Assembly (NCBI GenBank): GCA_015060455.1 | Contig: SUYM01000015.1 | Location: 1 to 64,000 of the forward strand | DNA from: Bacteroidales bacterium | Lineage (GTDB): Bacteria > Bacteroidota > Bacteroidia > Bacteroidales > UBA932 | Length of the DNA: 64,000 nt | Reading direction: 5' to 3' | The notes under the pieces: model-generated | The model's input: the letters and a program-made list of their open reading frames with translations, nothing else | Database searches by the model: none | What the model was told of the DNA's origin: nothing | Made by a program: the position numbers and the translations under genes | In this document: positions 7,817 through 17,170 of the stretch, in pieces | How the letters are laid out: the number at the start of each line of letters is the position of its first letter | Numbering within the stretch: position 1 is the first letter of the stretch

Positions 7817-9190
7817 ATGAACAGTTTAGTTAAAAAGTACCGTTATTGGGAGTGGCGCACAATCATTGTCCTGTCGGTGGGCTACGCTCTCTTCTATTTT
7901 GTGAGAAAGAATCTCGGTATGGCGATTCCTGCCATGGAGGCAGAACTTGGCATCTCCAAGACCCAACTCGGTATTTTTCTTACATTGCACAGTCTGATTT
8001 ATGGCTTTTCACGTTTTGTCAACGGATTGCTCGTTGACCGTTTCAGCAAGAAGAAGATAATGTCATTAGGTCTTCTGCTGACCTGTATCGTGAATCTCGT
8101 GATATGTTTCAGCCCTAAACTCAACGGAATGCTCAACCTTCTGGATGCGGAAGGAAAGGCTACCTTAGGTCTTGTATATCTCATCGGTTCCCTATGGGTA
8201 CTCAATGGTTATCTTCAAGGAATGGGAGTGCCTCCATGTGTAAGTCTGCTTGCACATTGGATCAAGCCTAAGGAATTGGCAACCAAGCAGTCGATTTGGA
8301 ATGTCTCGCATACAATCGGTGCCGGAGTGGTAGTGGCTATGTGCGGATTCCTTCTGGATCATTTCGGATACAGTGCCTGGTATCTCTGTTTCTTAGTTCC
8401 GGCACTGATCGCTCTTGTGGGCGTGCCTCTGTTGTGGTTGGGTCTTAAGGACGATCCTTCAGAGGTCGGTCTGCCTCCGGTCGAAAAGATGACAGACAGT
8501 CCTGAAGCAAAGTCTGATGAGGTCAATCCGCTTGAAAATATCGATGGGGCAAAATACAAGAGGATCATCAACAAGATGGTGTTTGCCAATCCTTATATAT
8601 GGATCATCGCGCTCTCGAACTTCTGTATTTATGTGATCCGTCTGACGATTCTGGATTGGGGCGCTTCATTTCTGACAGAGGAGAAGGGTATGGATATAGC
8701 GCAGGCCGGCGGATTGCTCGCTACTACAGAGATTATCGGCGGCACCTTGGGAATGCTTCTGGCGGGATGGCTTTCAGACAAACTTTTCAAGAGCAAGGCC
8801 CACAGGACATGTTTCTTCTGTATTGTATTCGCGACCCTTGCGTTCTTCCTTTTCTGGAAGAGCAGTTCAGTCGTGCTGTCATTCATATTCCTTGTGGTTT
8901 CTGCCTTCTTTATCTATGGACCTCAGGCACTTTATGGAGTTTGCGCCTCTCAGCAGGCAACCAAGCATGCGGCAGGAACCGGCAACGGTATTGTAGGAAT
9001 TTTCGGATATGCATCGTCAGTAGTCTCCGGTGTCCTGTTCGGTGCAATGGCTGATACTGGCGGATGGGATTCGGTATTCAAAGTGGCAATCCTCTTTGGA
9101 ATAGCAGGAGCATTGGTTATCGGCGCGATGTGGAACGCACCGTCCGACGGTTATGAGAAATTGAACAGAATCATTCAGGAGGATAAATAG
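7817..9190 (+). CDS. GlpT/UhpT-family organophosphate:phosphate antiporter
   Basis: A 457-residue inner-membrane transporter of the major facilitator superfamily with about twelve hydrophobic helices. The opening (YRYWEWRTIIVLSVGYALFY), the loop FVNGLLVDRFSKKKIMS between helices 2 and 3, and the mid-protein PLLWLGLKDDPSEVGLPP are characteristic of the glycerol-3-phosphate/hexose-phosphate antiporter family. A central cytoplasmic loop separates the two six-helix halves. It starts an operon: the next ATG is only 1 bp beyond the stop, followed by purT. Linked HAD phosphatases fit import of a phosphorylated small molecule followed by dephosphorylation. GlpT versus UhpT specificity is not resolvable here. 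Confidence 0.88.
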   Translation: MNSLVKKYRYWEWRTIIVLSVGYALFYFVRKNLGMAIPAMEAELGISKTQLGIFLTLHSLIYGFSRFVNGLLVDRFSKKKIMSLGLLLTCIVNLVICFSPKLNGMLNLLDAEGKATLGLVYLIGSLWVLNGYLQGMGVPPCVSLLAHWIKPKELATKQSIWNVSHTIGAGVVVAMCGFLLDHFGYSAWYLCFLVPALIALVGVPLLWLGLKDDPSEVGLPPVEKMTDSPEAKSDEVNPLENIDGAKYKRIINKMVFANPYIWIIALSNFCIYVIRLTILDWGASFLTEEKGMDIAQAGGLLATTEIIGGTLGMLLAGWLSDKLFKSKAHRTCFFCIVFATLAFFLFWKSSSVVLSFIFLVVSAFFIYGPQALYGVCASQQATKHAAGTGNGIVGIFGYASSVVSGVLFGAMADTGGWDSVFKVAILFGIAGALVIGAMWNAPSDGYEKLNRIIQEDK

Positions 9191-9191
9191 C

Positions 9192-10076
9192 ATGAATAAC
9201 CATAATGATTCCCTGACTCCTCAGTTGAGGGAGTCTCTCTCCAAGATCAGGCATGTCGCCCTTGATATGGATGGTACCATCTATCTTGGCAGCACTCTCT
9301 TTCCTTTTACCAAGGATTTTCTCGCCAGGATGACTGATAACGGTATAGGATATTCGTTCCTGACCAACAATCCGTCAAAGTCTGTCGCCGATTATCTCAA
9401 GAAACTGGAAGGACTTGGCATTGAGGCAGGTGAGGAAAATATGTACACTACTTCCTTGGCGGCCATAGACTATATAAAGGCTCATTATCCTCAGGCCCGC
9501 AGACTTTTCCTTCTTGGTACTCCGAGCATGATCTCTCAGTTCGAGAAGGCAGGATTCGAATCATGTGCCGACGATCCGGACGATGTTCCGGATGTGCTTG
9601 TGGTGGCTTTTGATATGACCTTGGAGTACTCCCGTCTCTGTCGCGCTTCGTGGTGGGCTTCTCAGGGTGTTCCGTATATTGCAACCAATCCGGACCGTGT
9701 GTGTCCTACGGATCAGAAGGTCGTGCTGGTTGACTGCGGATCCATCTGCAAGTGCATCGAGCATGCTACAGGCCGCCAGCCGGATATAACGCTTGGAAAA
9801 CCAGATCCTAATATGCTTAAAGGTATCCTTGACAGACATGGATTGCGGCCGGACGAGATAGCGATGGTGGGTGACAGGATATATACGGACACAGCCATGG
9901 CTCATAATGCCGGAGCCTTCGGTGTTCTTGTCCTTTCGGGCGAAACTACTCTTGAAACGGCTGAAAAGGTTGCTGAGGATGCCAGGACCAATCCGGCTCC
10001 TGAATTTTTCCCACCGGACCTTATAGTCCGTGACATCAAGGAACTTGGTGAACTGTTGATTGAAAGCAGAAAATAA
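9192..10076 (+). CDS. HAD-IIA family phosphatase (NagD/phosphoglycolate phosphatase-like)
   Basis: A 294-residue HAD hydrolase. Motif I is [11 protein letters not shown] (about residue 24), followed by FLTNNPSKS (motif II), then GKPDPNM and [17 protein letters not shown], the standard HAD-IIA set with a C2 cap between. The family includes NagD, glycerol-3-phosphate, phosphoglycolate and p-nitrophenyl phosphatases; members dephosphorylate small cytosolic phosphomonoesters. It begins 1 bp after the stop of the GlpT-like transporter, implying coupled translation, and the imported organophosphate is a natural candidate substrate (inference). purT follows 11 bp later. Confidence 0.87.
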   Translation: MNNHNDSLTPQLRESLSKIRHVALDMDGTIYLGSTLFPFTKDFLARMTDNGIGYSFLTNNPSKSVADYLKKLEGLGIEAGEENMYTTSLAAIDYIKAHYPQARRLFLLGTPSMISQFEKAGFESCADDPDDVPDVLVVAFDMTLEYSRLCRASWWASQGVPYIATNPDRVCPTDQKVVLVDCGSICKCIEHATGRQPDITLGKPDPNMLKGILDRHGLRPDEIAMVGDRIYTDTAMAHNAGAFGVLVLSGETTLETAEKVAEDARTNPAPEFFPPDLIVRDIKELGELLIESRK

Positions 10077-10087
10077 TAGTGTTTATT

Positions 10088-11272
10088 ATGGCAAATATAG
10101 GTACTACATTCACGAAATCAGGAAAGAAGGCCGTTCTTTGCGGCTCAGGAGAACTCGGAAAGGAAGTTGCGCTCGAACTTCAGAGATATGGAGTCGAGGT
10201 GGTGGCTCTGGATAAATATGCCAATGCTCCGGCAATGCATATCGCGCATAGGAGTCATGTGCTGTCAATGCTTGACGGTGAGGCTCTTAAAGCGGTCATC
10301 AAGGAGGAGAATCCGGATTATATAATCCCTGAGATCGAGGCAATCGCTACGGATAAACTGGTGGAACTTGAAAAGGAAGGCTATAATGTGATTCCTACGG
10401 CAAATGCCACTCTGCTGACCATGAACCGCGAAGGCATCAGACGTCTTGCAGCGGAGACCCTCGGTCTTCCGACATCTCCATATCGTTTCGCGCAGACCCG
10501 TGAGGAGTTTGACAAGGCGGTAGAGGAAATAGGTATTCCTTGTGTCGTAAAGCCGGTGATGAGTTCGTCAGGCCATGGACAGACCACCGTCAAGTCTGTT
10601 GAGGATATCGACAAGGCTTGGAAAAATTCTCAGGAAGGCGGGCGTGCCGGCAGCGGCAAGGTCATCGTCGAGGGTTTTGTGAAATTTGACTATGAGATCA
10701 CCCTACTGACTGTCCGTCATTGTGCAGGCACCACTTATCTGAAACCTGTGGGACATCATCAGGTAGATGGTGATTATCGTGAATCATGGCAGCCTCAGGC
10801 AATGTCTCAGGATGCGATCGAGAAGGCGGAGGCTATTGCAAAGGCAATTACCGATGCCCTCGGCGGATATGGAATTTTCGGAGTGGAACTGTTCGTGCAG
10901 GGAGACGATGTGATATTCAGCGAGGTGTCTCCTCGTCCACATGATACTGGTATGGTGACGATGATATCTCAGGATATGTCCGAGTTCTCACTTCATGCGC
11001 GTGCAATTCTCGGACTTCCGATACCAGATGTGAAGTTCTATGGCCCTTCGGCTTCTAAGGCGATTGTCGTTGAGGGAAATACAAAGGAATATGAGTTCTG
11101 CAACCTTGAGCAGGTGCTTGAAGAGCCTGGCGTGCAGATCCGTCTTTTCGGAAAACCTGAGATTGCCGGTCACAGACGCGTGGGAGTCATCCTTGCCACA
11201 GACGATTCGGTCGCCGGTGCCCTGGCCAAGGCTGAAAGGGCATATGCTAAACTTCAGGTGAAGGTATATTAA
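10088..11272 (+). CDS. purT: Formate-dependent phosphoribosylglycinamide formyltransferase
   Basis: Cytosolic enzyme of purine synthesis. It makes formyl-GAR from GAR, formate and ATP, bypassing the folate-dependent PurN step. The 394-residue ATP-grasp protein starts [20 protein letters not shown] and carries the PurT features [37 protein letters not shown] and [15 protein letters not shown], the last being the ATP-grasp metal-binding segment. Length is normal. A start nine bases earlier is possible, but MANIGTTF fits the family. It is the last gene of the transporter-HAD operon, and a long inverted repeat ending in a T-run closes the unit. Confidence 0.95.
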   Translation: MANIGTTFTKSGKKAVLCGSGELGKEVALELQRYGVEVVALDKYANAPAMHIAHRSHVLSMLDGEALKAVIKEENPDYIIPEIEAIATDKLVELEKEGYNVIPTANATLLTMNREGIRRLAAETLGLPTSPYRFAQTREEFDKAVEEIGIPCVVKPVMSSSGHGQTTVKSVEDIDKAWKNSQEGGRAGSGKVIVEGFVKFDYEITLLTVRHCAGTTYLKPVGHHQVDGDYRESWQPQAMSQDAIEKAEAIAKAITDALGGYGIFGVELFVQGDDVIFSEVSPRPHDTGMVTMISQDMSEFSLHARAILGLPIPDVKFYGPSASKAIVVEGNTKEYEFCNLEQVLEEPGVQIRLFGKPEIAGHRRVGVILATDDSVAGALAKAERAYAKLQVKVY

Positions 11273-11276
11273 AGAT

Positions 11277-11350
11277 TGCCACGTCGCTGCGCTCCTCGCT
11301 TATCGACAAAGTCGCTGAAGCGAATGCGAAAGACTGACGTGGCAGTTTTT
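11277..11350 (+). terminator. Repeat-derived terminator after purT
   Basis: TGCCACGTC (11277-11285) and GACGTGGCA (11336-11344) are exact inverted repeats, followed by GTTTTT. The interior contains the GCTGCGCTCCTCGC motif of the widespread GCCACGTC-type intergenic repeat. The element probably serves as a terminator here; the loop is unusually long (about 50 nt). Confidence 0.6.
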
Positions 11351-11351
11351 A

Positions 11352-12581
11352 TCAGAACGTAAACACCACCGCTCTGCTGAGTTCCGGCTTTGCAGCCTTC
11401 TCCACAACCTGAGTCTTGATGGTCAGACGCTCCGGTGCGATGCCATATTTTGTTGTGAGAATATCAAATATATATTTTCCACGAGCCTCGCTCAGATGCT
11501 GGTTGCGACGTTTCGTGCCTGTGTTGCCGTCTGCCGAGCCCATCACAGTAATGAGGATGTCAGTGTCTGCCACTGCCTTGCTGATGATGTTCTTTGCAAG
11601 GAAATCCAACTGAGCCATCTGCCTTTCACCCAGTGTTGTCTGTCCGATCTCAAAGAACACATGGGCGGGGGTCATGTCCTCGAAGAATTCAGTCTCGTCT
11701 TTCTGAGGAATTGCTTTGAGTCTCGTATTCTCGTCAGTCAACTGCTTGTTCGCCTTGGTCAGTTTGGTCCTTTGCTGTTCAAGATTCATGTTTGCCACCT
11801 CCAATGCAGCAATTGACGCTTCAAGTATTGCAGTCTGCTCAAGATTGGCAACCTCCACTGCTTCAATGATGGTAGATGTCCTTGTGAAGTTAGGCCAGCC
11901 CAGATCGACTGCAAGTCCCGCAGTAACAGTCGGCATGACGCTTATTCCTCTGTTGTCTATCACTCTTCCGTTGACCACAGTAGCCCTCATATCAATGATG
12001 AGGTCAAGTCTGTCGGTGAGCCTGAGCAGATGGAGGAGACCGGCACCTGCTGCAAATTCGTTGTCGTCAAAATCCACATTTTTCAGACCATACGACCTGA
12101 AAAATCCTGCATGGAGATAAGGGACAAGATCCCAGAATCGGGTCTCCTTATATCCTCCGATGCCGTCAGATGCATTCCAGAGGAAATCTCCATGGATGTA
12201 CATATATCCGAATTTCTGGAGATATTTATTCTTTTCCGTGTTCAGGGTTGACCCCAATACACCTGCTTCGGGCGACCATGCCTGTGCGCTGATACCTTGA
12301 TAACCGATTCTCATACCCACAGCGGGAGTGAACCATTTACCGAAGTTGGCATCGATGCTCGGTCCGATCTTGACGTCATAGCCCTCGTTCCAGAAGAGGT
12401 TGATGCCACCGCCGACACCGATGAACCAGTTGTCGCCGAATCTGTTAGTTTCATAAGGACCACGGACAATCTTGCCGTCCATGTCCCTGTTTCCGTTCTC
12501 CTGCGCACTCAATGTGCCGGAGGCTGTCAATGCGACAGCAATAAGAGCCGAGGCTCCAAATAAAAATTTAAGACGTTTCAT
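11352..12581 (-). CDS. OmpA-family outer-membrane protein
   Basis: A 409-residue outer-membrane protein. It has a signal peptide (MKRLKFLFGASALIAVALT, then SAQ), an N-terminal eight-strand-like barrel (residues about 35-215) and a coiled-coil linker rich in Ala, Glu, Gln and Leu (about 220-275). The C-terminal OmpA peptidoglycan-binding domain (about 285-409) contains VFFEIGQTTL and the RNQHLSEARGKYI motif that contacts diaminopimelate. The ATG at 12581 gives the better signal peptide; the frame also has a GTG two codons upstream. It converges with purT and is transcribed separately from the acyl-CoA ligase upstream. Role: envelope anchoring and possibly pore formation. Confidence 0.9.
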   Translation of the reverse strand: MKRLKFLFGASALIAVALTASGTLSAQENGNRDMDGKIVRGPYETNRFGDNWFIGVGGGINLFWNEGYDVKIGPSIDANFGKWFTPAVGMRIGYQGISAQAWSPEAGVLGSTLNTEKNKYLQKFGYMYIHGDFLWNASDGIGGYKETRFWDLVPYLHAGFFRSYGLKNVDFDDNEFAAGAGLLHLLRLTDRLDLIIDMRATVVNGRVIDNRGISVMPTVTAGLAVDLGWPNFTRTSTIIEAVEVANLEQTAILEASIAALEVANMNLEQQRTKLTKANKQLTDENTRLKAIPQKDETEFFEDMTPAHVFFEIGQTTLGERQMAQLDFLAKNIISKAVADTDILITVMGSADGNTGTKRRNQHLSEARGKYIFDILTTKYGIAPERLTIKTQVVEKAAKPELSRAVVFTF

Positions 12582-12656
12582 AACCACTAATAATTTAATT
12601 GTGTCATGAAACGTCTATACAAATTTGGTGTAAAAACCGTATTTTCTCAGAAAAAA

Positions 12657-14339
12657 TTACTTTTCCTTCTTGTCTTCCTCCACCGTAGGAGCCGAATTCT
12701 TGTATTTGAAACGGCGTATTTTCTGTGTCGCAGTCTTCTCGAACGGCTCTTTCATCACCTCCACAGAACTTACCTGAGAAGCCTTGCTGACACTTCTGTT
12801 GGTCACTTTCAGGAGCATTGCTTTCCACTGGTCAAGTTTTTCGTAGAGTTTGTCTTCGCTTTCCTTGTCCCATTCGATGAAGTTGTCCTGAGGCTGAACG
12901 AGGGCAACCAGTTTGCCGTCCCTTTCAACGACGATGGATTCGCTTACACCTTCTACATTGTTGATTACATTCTCGATTTCCTCAGGGTAGATGTTCTCGC
13001 CTGAAGGACCGAGAATCATGTTGTTGTTGCGTCCCTTGATATAGTAACGTCCCTTCTTGTCCTGCACGGCTATGTCGCTGGTGCGGAACCATCCGTCTTC
13101 GGTGAATACGCTCTTGGTGCGCTTAGGGTCCTTATAATATCCGAGCATCACGTTCGGCCCCTTTGCAACGATTTCACCCTCTCCGGTCTCCGGATTGATG
13201 TCATGAAGTTTCAACTGCACGTTGTAAACAGGATATCCGAACGATCCGACAGCCCTCCATCCGTGCATTGAATAGCCGAGAAGCGGAGAGGTCTCGGTAA
13301 GTCCGTATCCGATGGCGTATGGGAATTTGGCCTTGAGCAGGAAAGCCTCAACCTCAGGGTCGAGTTTCGCTCCTCCGATGCCGTAGAACGATATGTGTCC
13401 GCCGAATGTGGCTTTGAGTTTCATACCGATGATGCGGCACATAAGGGTGTTCATGTGCTCGTTCATCCATGTGAGCGTGCGGCTCTTCTTTATTGTAGGA
13501 AGCACGCTGCCCTTATATACCTTTTCGATGATCATAGGTACGGTGAGCATTGTGGTAGGCTTGACGACCTTGAGCGCCTTCATCAGAAGTGACGGTACAG
13601 GCGGCTTTTGCAGATAATATACCGATGCTCCACAATACATAGGATAGAGCATGCTGAGGGTCATTTCAAGGGTGTGAGCCATTGGGAGGATCGAGAGCCA
13701 TCTGTCTTTGTCCGTCCTCTTGCATGAGTGGTAGCATGTGATCACATTCGAGGTAAGGTTGCGGTGGCTGAGCACTACGCCCTTGGCGCTGCCTGTGGTG
13801 CCGGAAGTGTAGATGATGGTTGCAATTTCATCAGGGGTAGGTACTGATGGCTTTCCGTCACAGGTGAACTTGTCCTCGTCAGCCTTGATTATGTCAAAGG
13901 TGTCAAGGTCGATGACAAGTACCATTCTGTCGAGAATCTCCTGACTGATCTTTCCTCTGAGCCTCTGGGATACGAATATCACCTTCGATTCCGAGTGATT
14001 GATGATGTTGGTCACCTCATTTTCAGAACTGTCCGGCAGAATCGGGATGGCGATGCGTCCGAATACGGTTACGCTGTAAAAGGCAACTGACCAGTTCGGC
14101 ATGCTCTGAGAAAGGATTGCCACCTTGTCACCTGAGCCTATGCCATATTGAGTGAGAGTTTTTGAGAGGCTGTCACACTTGGTCTTGAAGGTACCGTAGG
14201 TGTAACCGCCCTCCTTTGTGTCATACCACTGGGTGTACTGTTTCTTCGAGTACACTGTCGTTGCGTATTCATAGAGTTTCGCGATAGTATCTACATACTT
14301 CTCGCGCATTCTGTGAATACGTTTGTACAATTGAATCAT
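12657..14339 (-). CDS. AMP-dependent long-chain acyl-CoA synthetase
   Basis: A 560-residue adenylate-forming enzyme with the motifs IIYTSGTTGSAKGVVLSH (about residue 180), GYGLTETSPLLGY (about 335), FRTSDIAVQDKKGRYYIKG and NIYPEEIENVINN. It ends in a Lys-rich tail. It is paralogous to the synthetase at 5162-6793 but longer, with a different N-terminus. Gene order on the minus strand is parE, a PlsC-like acyltransferase (17 bp upstream), then this gene, so acyl activation and acyl transfer are probably co-expressed. It could be long-chain fatty acid CoA ligase or acyl-ACP-related; the sequence does not settle the acceptor. Confidence 0.88.
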   Translation of the reverse strand: MIQLYKRIHRMREKYVDTIAKLYEYATTVYSKKQYTQWYDTKEGGYTYGTFKTKCDSLSKTLTQYGIGSGDKVAILSQSMPNWSVAFYSVTVFGRIAIPILPDSSENEVTNIINHSESKVIFVSQRLRGKISQEILDRMVLVIDLDTFDIIKADEDKFTCDGKPSVPTPDEIATIIYTSGTTGSAKGVVLSHRNLTSNVITCYHSCKRTDKDRWLSILPMAHTLEMTLSMLYPMYCGASVYYLQKPPVPSLLMKALKVVKPTTMLTVPMIIEKVYKGSVLPTIKKSRTLTWMNEHMNTLMCRIIGMKLKATFGGHISFYGIGGAKLDPEVEAFLLKAKFPYAIGYGLTETSPLLGYSMHGWRAVGSFGYPVYNVQLKLHDINPETGEGEIVAKGPNVMLGYYKDPKRTKSVFTEDGWFRTSDIAVQDKKGRYYIKGRNNNMILGPSGENIYPEEIENVINNVEGVSESIVVERDGKLVALVQPQDNFIEWDKESEDKLYEKLDQWKAMLLKVTNRSVSKASQVSSVEVMKEPFEKTATQKIRRFKYKNSAPTVEEDKKEK

Positions 14340-14356
14340 AATTTATTGGTTTAGGT

Positions 14357-14908
14357 TTATTTAGTAACGTACAACTCCGGGTGCTTGCCCACGAGATGCA
14401 TGTTTTCATAAATTTCCTGGATGCGCGCCATGTCTGCACGTGCATCATCGGTGAGTTCCACCTTATGACCACGGCTGACACGTTTCGTGCCCCAATCGAA
14501 ATATCCCAGATACACCGGACATCCGACTTCGCGCGCAATGGTGTGGAAACCTGTCTTCCATCTCTTAACAGGTTGGCGTGTGCCTTCCGGAGCAAGAGCC
14601 AGGTGTACGACCTTACTCTCCTTCATCTCCTTGATGACGCTGAGGGCCACATTGCTGCCTTTCTTTCTGTTGACAGGGATGCCTCCGAGTTTTCTGAGCA
14701 GCCATCCTAACGGTCCCCAGAAAAGTTCTCCCTTGATCATGCAGTATGGCTTTCCGCCGACTGATGTATAATAAAGGTATGAAATCACGAAATCCCAGAA
14801 TGATGTGTGAGGGACTCCGAGAATGACACATTTATCTTCCGGGACTACCGGATCGACTGCAGTCCATCCCAAAGTGCGGAGTAACCATCCGCAAAATTTT
14901 CTCCACAT
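14357..14908 (-). CDS. 1-acyl-glycerol-3-phosphate acyltransferase-like protein
   Basis: A 183-residue acyltransferase of the PlsC/LPLAT superfamily. The catalytic HX4D motif appears as PHTSFWDF (His and Asp about residues 34-39), followed by block II around FWGPLGWLLRKLGGIPVNRKKG and the acyl-binding LAPEGTR block. It should add an acyl chain to a lysophospholipid or related acceptor at the inner membrane. It is short for PlsC (usually about 240 residues) and lacks an N-terminal transmembrane helix beyond a mildly hydrophobic start. It lies between parE (12 bp) and an acyl-CoA synthetase (17 bp) in one minus-strand operon. Confidence 0.87.
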   Translation of the reverse strand: MWRKFCGWLLRTLGWTAVDPVVPEDKCVILGVPHTSFWDFVISYLYYTSVGGKPYCMIKGELFWGPLGWLLRKLGGIPVNRKKGSNVALSVIKEMKESKVVHLALAPEGTRQPVKRWKTGFHTIAREVGCPVYLGYFDWGTKRVSRGHKVELTDDARADMARIQEIYENMHLVGKHPELYVTK

Positions 14909-14920
14909 AATATTGTATTG

Positions 14921-16846
14921 TTATATGTTCACATCTTCGAGTTCAGCCTCGCTCCGAAGATTCTGCCTGATGAAATTCTGTCTGTCAAAGGTGTTGTCGC
15001 CCATATAGAACTCCATGATCTCTGCAATCGATTCCTCGTCGCTGAGTTTCACACGGTCAAGTCTCATGTTCTCTCCTATGAAATCAACGAACTCGCTTGA
15101 AGATATTTCTCCCAGACCTTTGAATCGGGTTATCTCCACGCCTGTCTTGAGATCCTTGATCGCCTTTTCCTTCTCTTCCGCATTGAAGCAGTATCTGATG
15201 TCCTTCTTGTTCTTGACTCTGAAAAGGGGAGTCTGAAGTATATGGACATGTCCGCGGCGGATAAGGTCAGGGTAATATTTCATGAAGAAGGTCAGCACGA
15301 GCATCCTGATGTGCATGCCGTCGTCATCGGCATCGGTTGCGATGATGATCCTGTTGTAGCGGAGGTTCTCCATGTCGTCCTCCACTCCGAGTGCATTGAT
15401 CAGCAGGTTGAGTTCATCGTTCTCGGCCACCTTCTTGCGGCTTTCCTTGTAGCAGTTGATCGGCTTTCCGCGAAGGCTGAACACCGCCTGGGTCTCTGCC
15501 TGACGTGCCTTGGTGATGGTTCCGCTCGCAGAGTCTCCCTCTGTGATGAATATGCTTGTCAGGTCTGCAAGATCCTTCTTGGCAGCAGGAAGTTTGTCGT
15601 TGTAATGTATCTTGCAGTCGCGCAGTTTCTTGTTATATACGTTTGTACGCTTGTTTCTCTCCTTGGTCTTCTTCTGGATTGTCGAGATCTCCTTCCTTTC
15701 CTGCTCGGATTCTGTGATCTTCTGCTGGAGCACAGGCACTATTTCCTTATGGATATGGAGATAGTTGTCGAGGTTGGTCTTTACGAAATCATTGGTGAAA
15801 CTTCTGATTGTAGGACCCTGGTCGTATGTATGGCTGCCGTCCTCGTTGAGGGTGTCTGTCTCCCACATATAGGTGGAACCGAGTTTCGTCTTGGTCTGTC
15901 CCTCGAAGTTAGGCTCCTGAATCTGGATGCTGACTGCGCCTATGATGCCCTGGCGTATGTCCTCCGGCGCGAAATCCTTCTTGGCGAAGGTCTTGTAGAA
16001 CTCCTTGAGCGTCTTTGAGACAGCCTCGCGCATTGCCGCAAGGTGGGTGCCTCCGTCGCGGGTGTTCTGACCGTTAACGAAAGATGATATGTTTTCGCCG
16101 TAACTGTTGCCGTGGGTGAATACAATCTCGATGTCCTCTCCCACAAGGTGGATAGGCTCGTAAAGGGGAGTCTCGGACATATTGTCCTTGATCAGGTCGA
16201 GCAGACCGTTCTCCGATTTATATGAGTTGCCGTTGAAATTGAGGGTGAGGCCTTTTTTCAGGTACGAGTAGTTCTTCATCATGGACTCGATGATGTCCAT
16301 ATGGAAGGTGTAGCCTACGAACAGATGGTCGTCAGGGATGAATCTGACCATGGTCCCGTTCTTCTCCTTTGTCGGCTTCTGACCCGAATCGACAAGTTTT
16401 CCGAGTTTGAATTCGGCGTATGAACTCATTCCGTCGCGGTATGCCTCCACATAGAAATGCTCCGAAAGTGCATTTACGGCTTTCAGACCCACACCGTTCA
16501 GACCCACGGATTTCTTATATCCCTTGGTGTCATATTTACCGCCGGTGTTCAGGACGCTGACTGCCTTCACCACCGAGTTCAACGGAATTCCTCGTCCGAA
16601 GTCCCTCACCGTGGCTTCCTTTTCGGTCACGGTTATCTGGATCTGCTTTCCGAATCCCATGGAGAACTCGTCGATGGAGTTGTCAACCACCTCTTTAAGA
16701 AGCACGTATATTCCGTCTCCCTGATCGTCACCGTTTCCTAATCTGCCGATATACATTCCAGGGCGCTTGCGGATATGCTCCACGCCCTCCATTGTCCGGA
16801 TGTTGTCGTCACCGTATTCTGCTGCAATTTTTTCTATTTCTGCCAT
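14921..16846 (-). CDS. parE: DNA topoisomerase IV subunit B (GyrB/ParE family)
   Basis: ATPase/toprim subunit of a type IIA topoisomerase, which decatenates daughter chromosomes with ParC. The 641-residue protein carries the GHKL motifs EVVDNSIDE, DFGRGIP, TGGKYD and VGLNGVGLKAVNALS, then the transducer domain, then toprim motifs ITEGDSASG and DADDDGMHIRML. The length and lack of the GyrB tail insertion favour ParE over GyrB. No parC/gyrA is in the window. It is the first gene of an operon with the acyltransferase and acyl-CoA ligase. A -7 box (16869-16876, minus) precedes it. Confidence 0.9.
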   Translation of the reverse strand: MAEIEKIAAEYGDDNIRTMEGVEHIRKRPGMYIGRLGNGDDQGDGIYVLLKEVVDNSIDEFSMGFGKQIQITVTEKEATVRDFGRGIPLNSVVKAVSVLNTGGKYDTKGYKKSVGLNGVGLKAVNALSEHFYVEAYRDGMSSYAEFKLGKLVDSGQKPTKEKNGTMVRFIPDDHLFVGYTFHMDIIESMMKNYSYLKKGLTLNFNGNSYKSENGLLDLIKDNMSETPLYEPIHLVGEDIEIVFTHGNSYGENISSFVNGQNTRDGGTHLAAMREAVSKTLKEFYKTFAKKDFAPEDIRQGIIGAVSIQIQEPNFEGQTKTKLGSTYMWETDTLNEDGSHTYDQGPTIRSFTNDFVKTNLDNYLHIHKEIVPVLQQKITESEQERKEISTIQKKTKERNKRTNVYNKKLRDCKIHYNDKLPAAKKDLADLTSIFITEGDSASGTITKARQAETQAVFSLRGKPINCYKESRKKVAENDELNLLINALGVEDDMENLRYNRIIIATDADDDGMHIRMLVLTFFMKYYPDLIRRGHVHILQTPLFRVKNKKDIRYCFNAEEKEKAIKDLKTGVEITRFKGLGEISSSEFVDFIGENMRLDRVKLSDEESIAEIMEFYMGDNTFDRQNFIRQNLRSEAELEDVNI

Positions 16847-16868
16847 AATGCGCTTTTATTCCAACCTG

Positions 16869-16876
16869 CAAATATA
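16869..16876 (-). promoter_or_regulatory. -7 promoter box of the parE operon
   Basis: CAAATATA reads TATATTTG on the minus strand and lies 22 bp before the parE ATG at 16846. Confidence 0.5.
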
Positions 16877-16904
16877 GCAATTTTTAATTTATCCCCACCT
16901 CCCG

Positions 16905-16976
16905 TCCGCATTTCGGGCTGTTTTACGGACGGAGTGTCACATTGCCTTGCATCCGTAAAACAGGCGAAATTACGGA
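16905..16976. repeat. CCGTCCG / TACGGA inverted repeats
   Basis: Within the 324-bp gap between parE and the small-peptide gene, CCGTCCG and CGGACGG form one stem, and ATCCGTAAAAC with a nearby TTACGGA forms a second. They precede the CGACCGTGACAAAA hairpin element. No gene is visible here. Confidence 0.5.
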
Positions 16977-16990
16977 AGGAGCAATCATTT

Positions 16991-17084
16991 CAGCCTCGAA
17001 AACGGCACGACCGTGACAAAACCAGGTCGATTTTTGTCACGGTCGTTCTAAAAATCACCGCGCCCAAAGCGGATAATCATTGAA
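16991..17084. repeat. CGACCGTGACAAAA element, copy 1
   Basis: Begins CAGCCTCGAAAACGG. CGACCGTGACAAAA (17008-17021) and TTTTGTCACGGTCG (17032-17045) form a perfect 14-bp stem with a 10-nt loop. It ends with AGCGGATAATCATTGAA (17068-17084), the same right end as the copies at 19336-19516 and 38341-38700. The matching left end is not evident here, so this copy may be truncated. It lies about 50 bp upstream of the promoter of the small peptide/fimbrillin operon. Confidence 0.75.
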
Positions 17085-17131
17085 AGATATTAAATTTTTG
17101 CAAAAAGCGAAGCAATGTAAAAAAATATTCT

Positions 17132-17139
17132 TACCTTTG
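17132..17139 (+). promoter_or_regulatory. -7 promoter box of the small peptide/fimbrillin operon
   Basis: TACCTTTG fits TAnnTTTG and lies 31 bp before the ATG at 17171. The same octamer precedes the next operon (19571). Confidence 0.6.
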
Positions 17140-17170
17140 CCAAGATTTTTGATTCTTAACCAAACATAAT

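Noticed and set aside
8599..9054. 151-codon frame inside the GlpT-like transporter
   Set aside because: It overlaps the well-supported transporter frame on the same strand and is shifted, with no domain.
15242..16018. 258-codon plus-strand frame inside parE
   Set aside because: It is antisense to the conserved parE toprim/transducer region, with no signal or domain.
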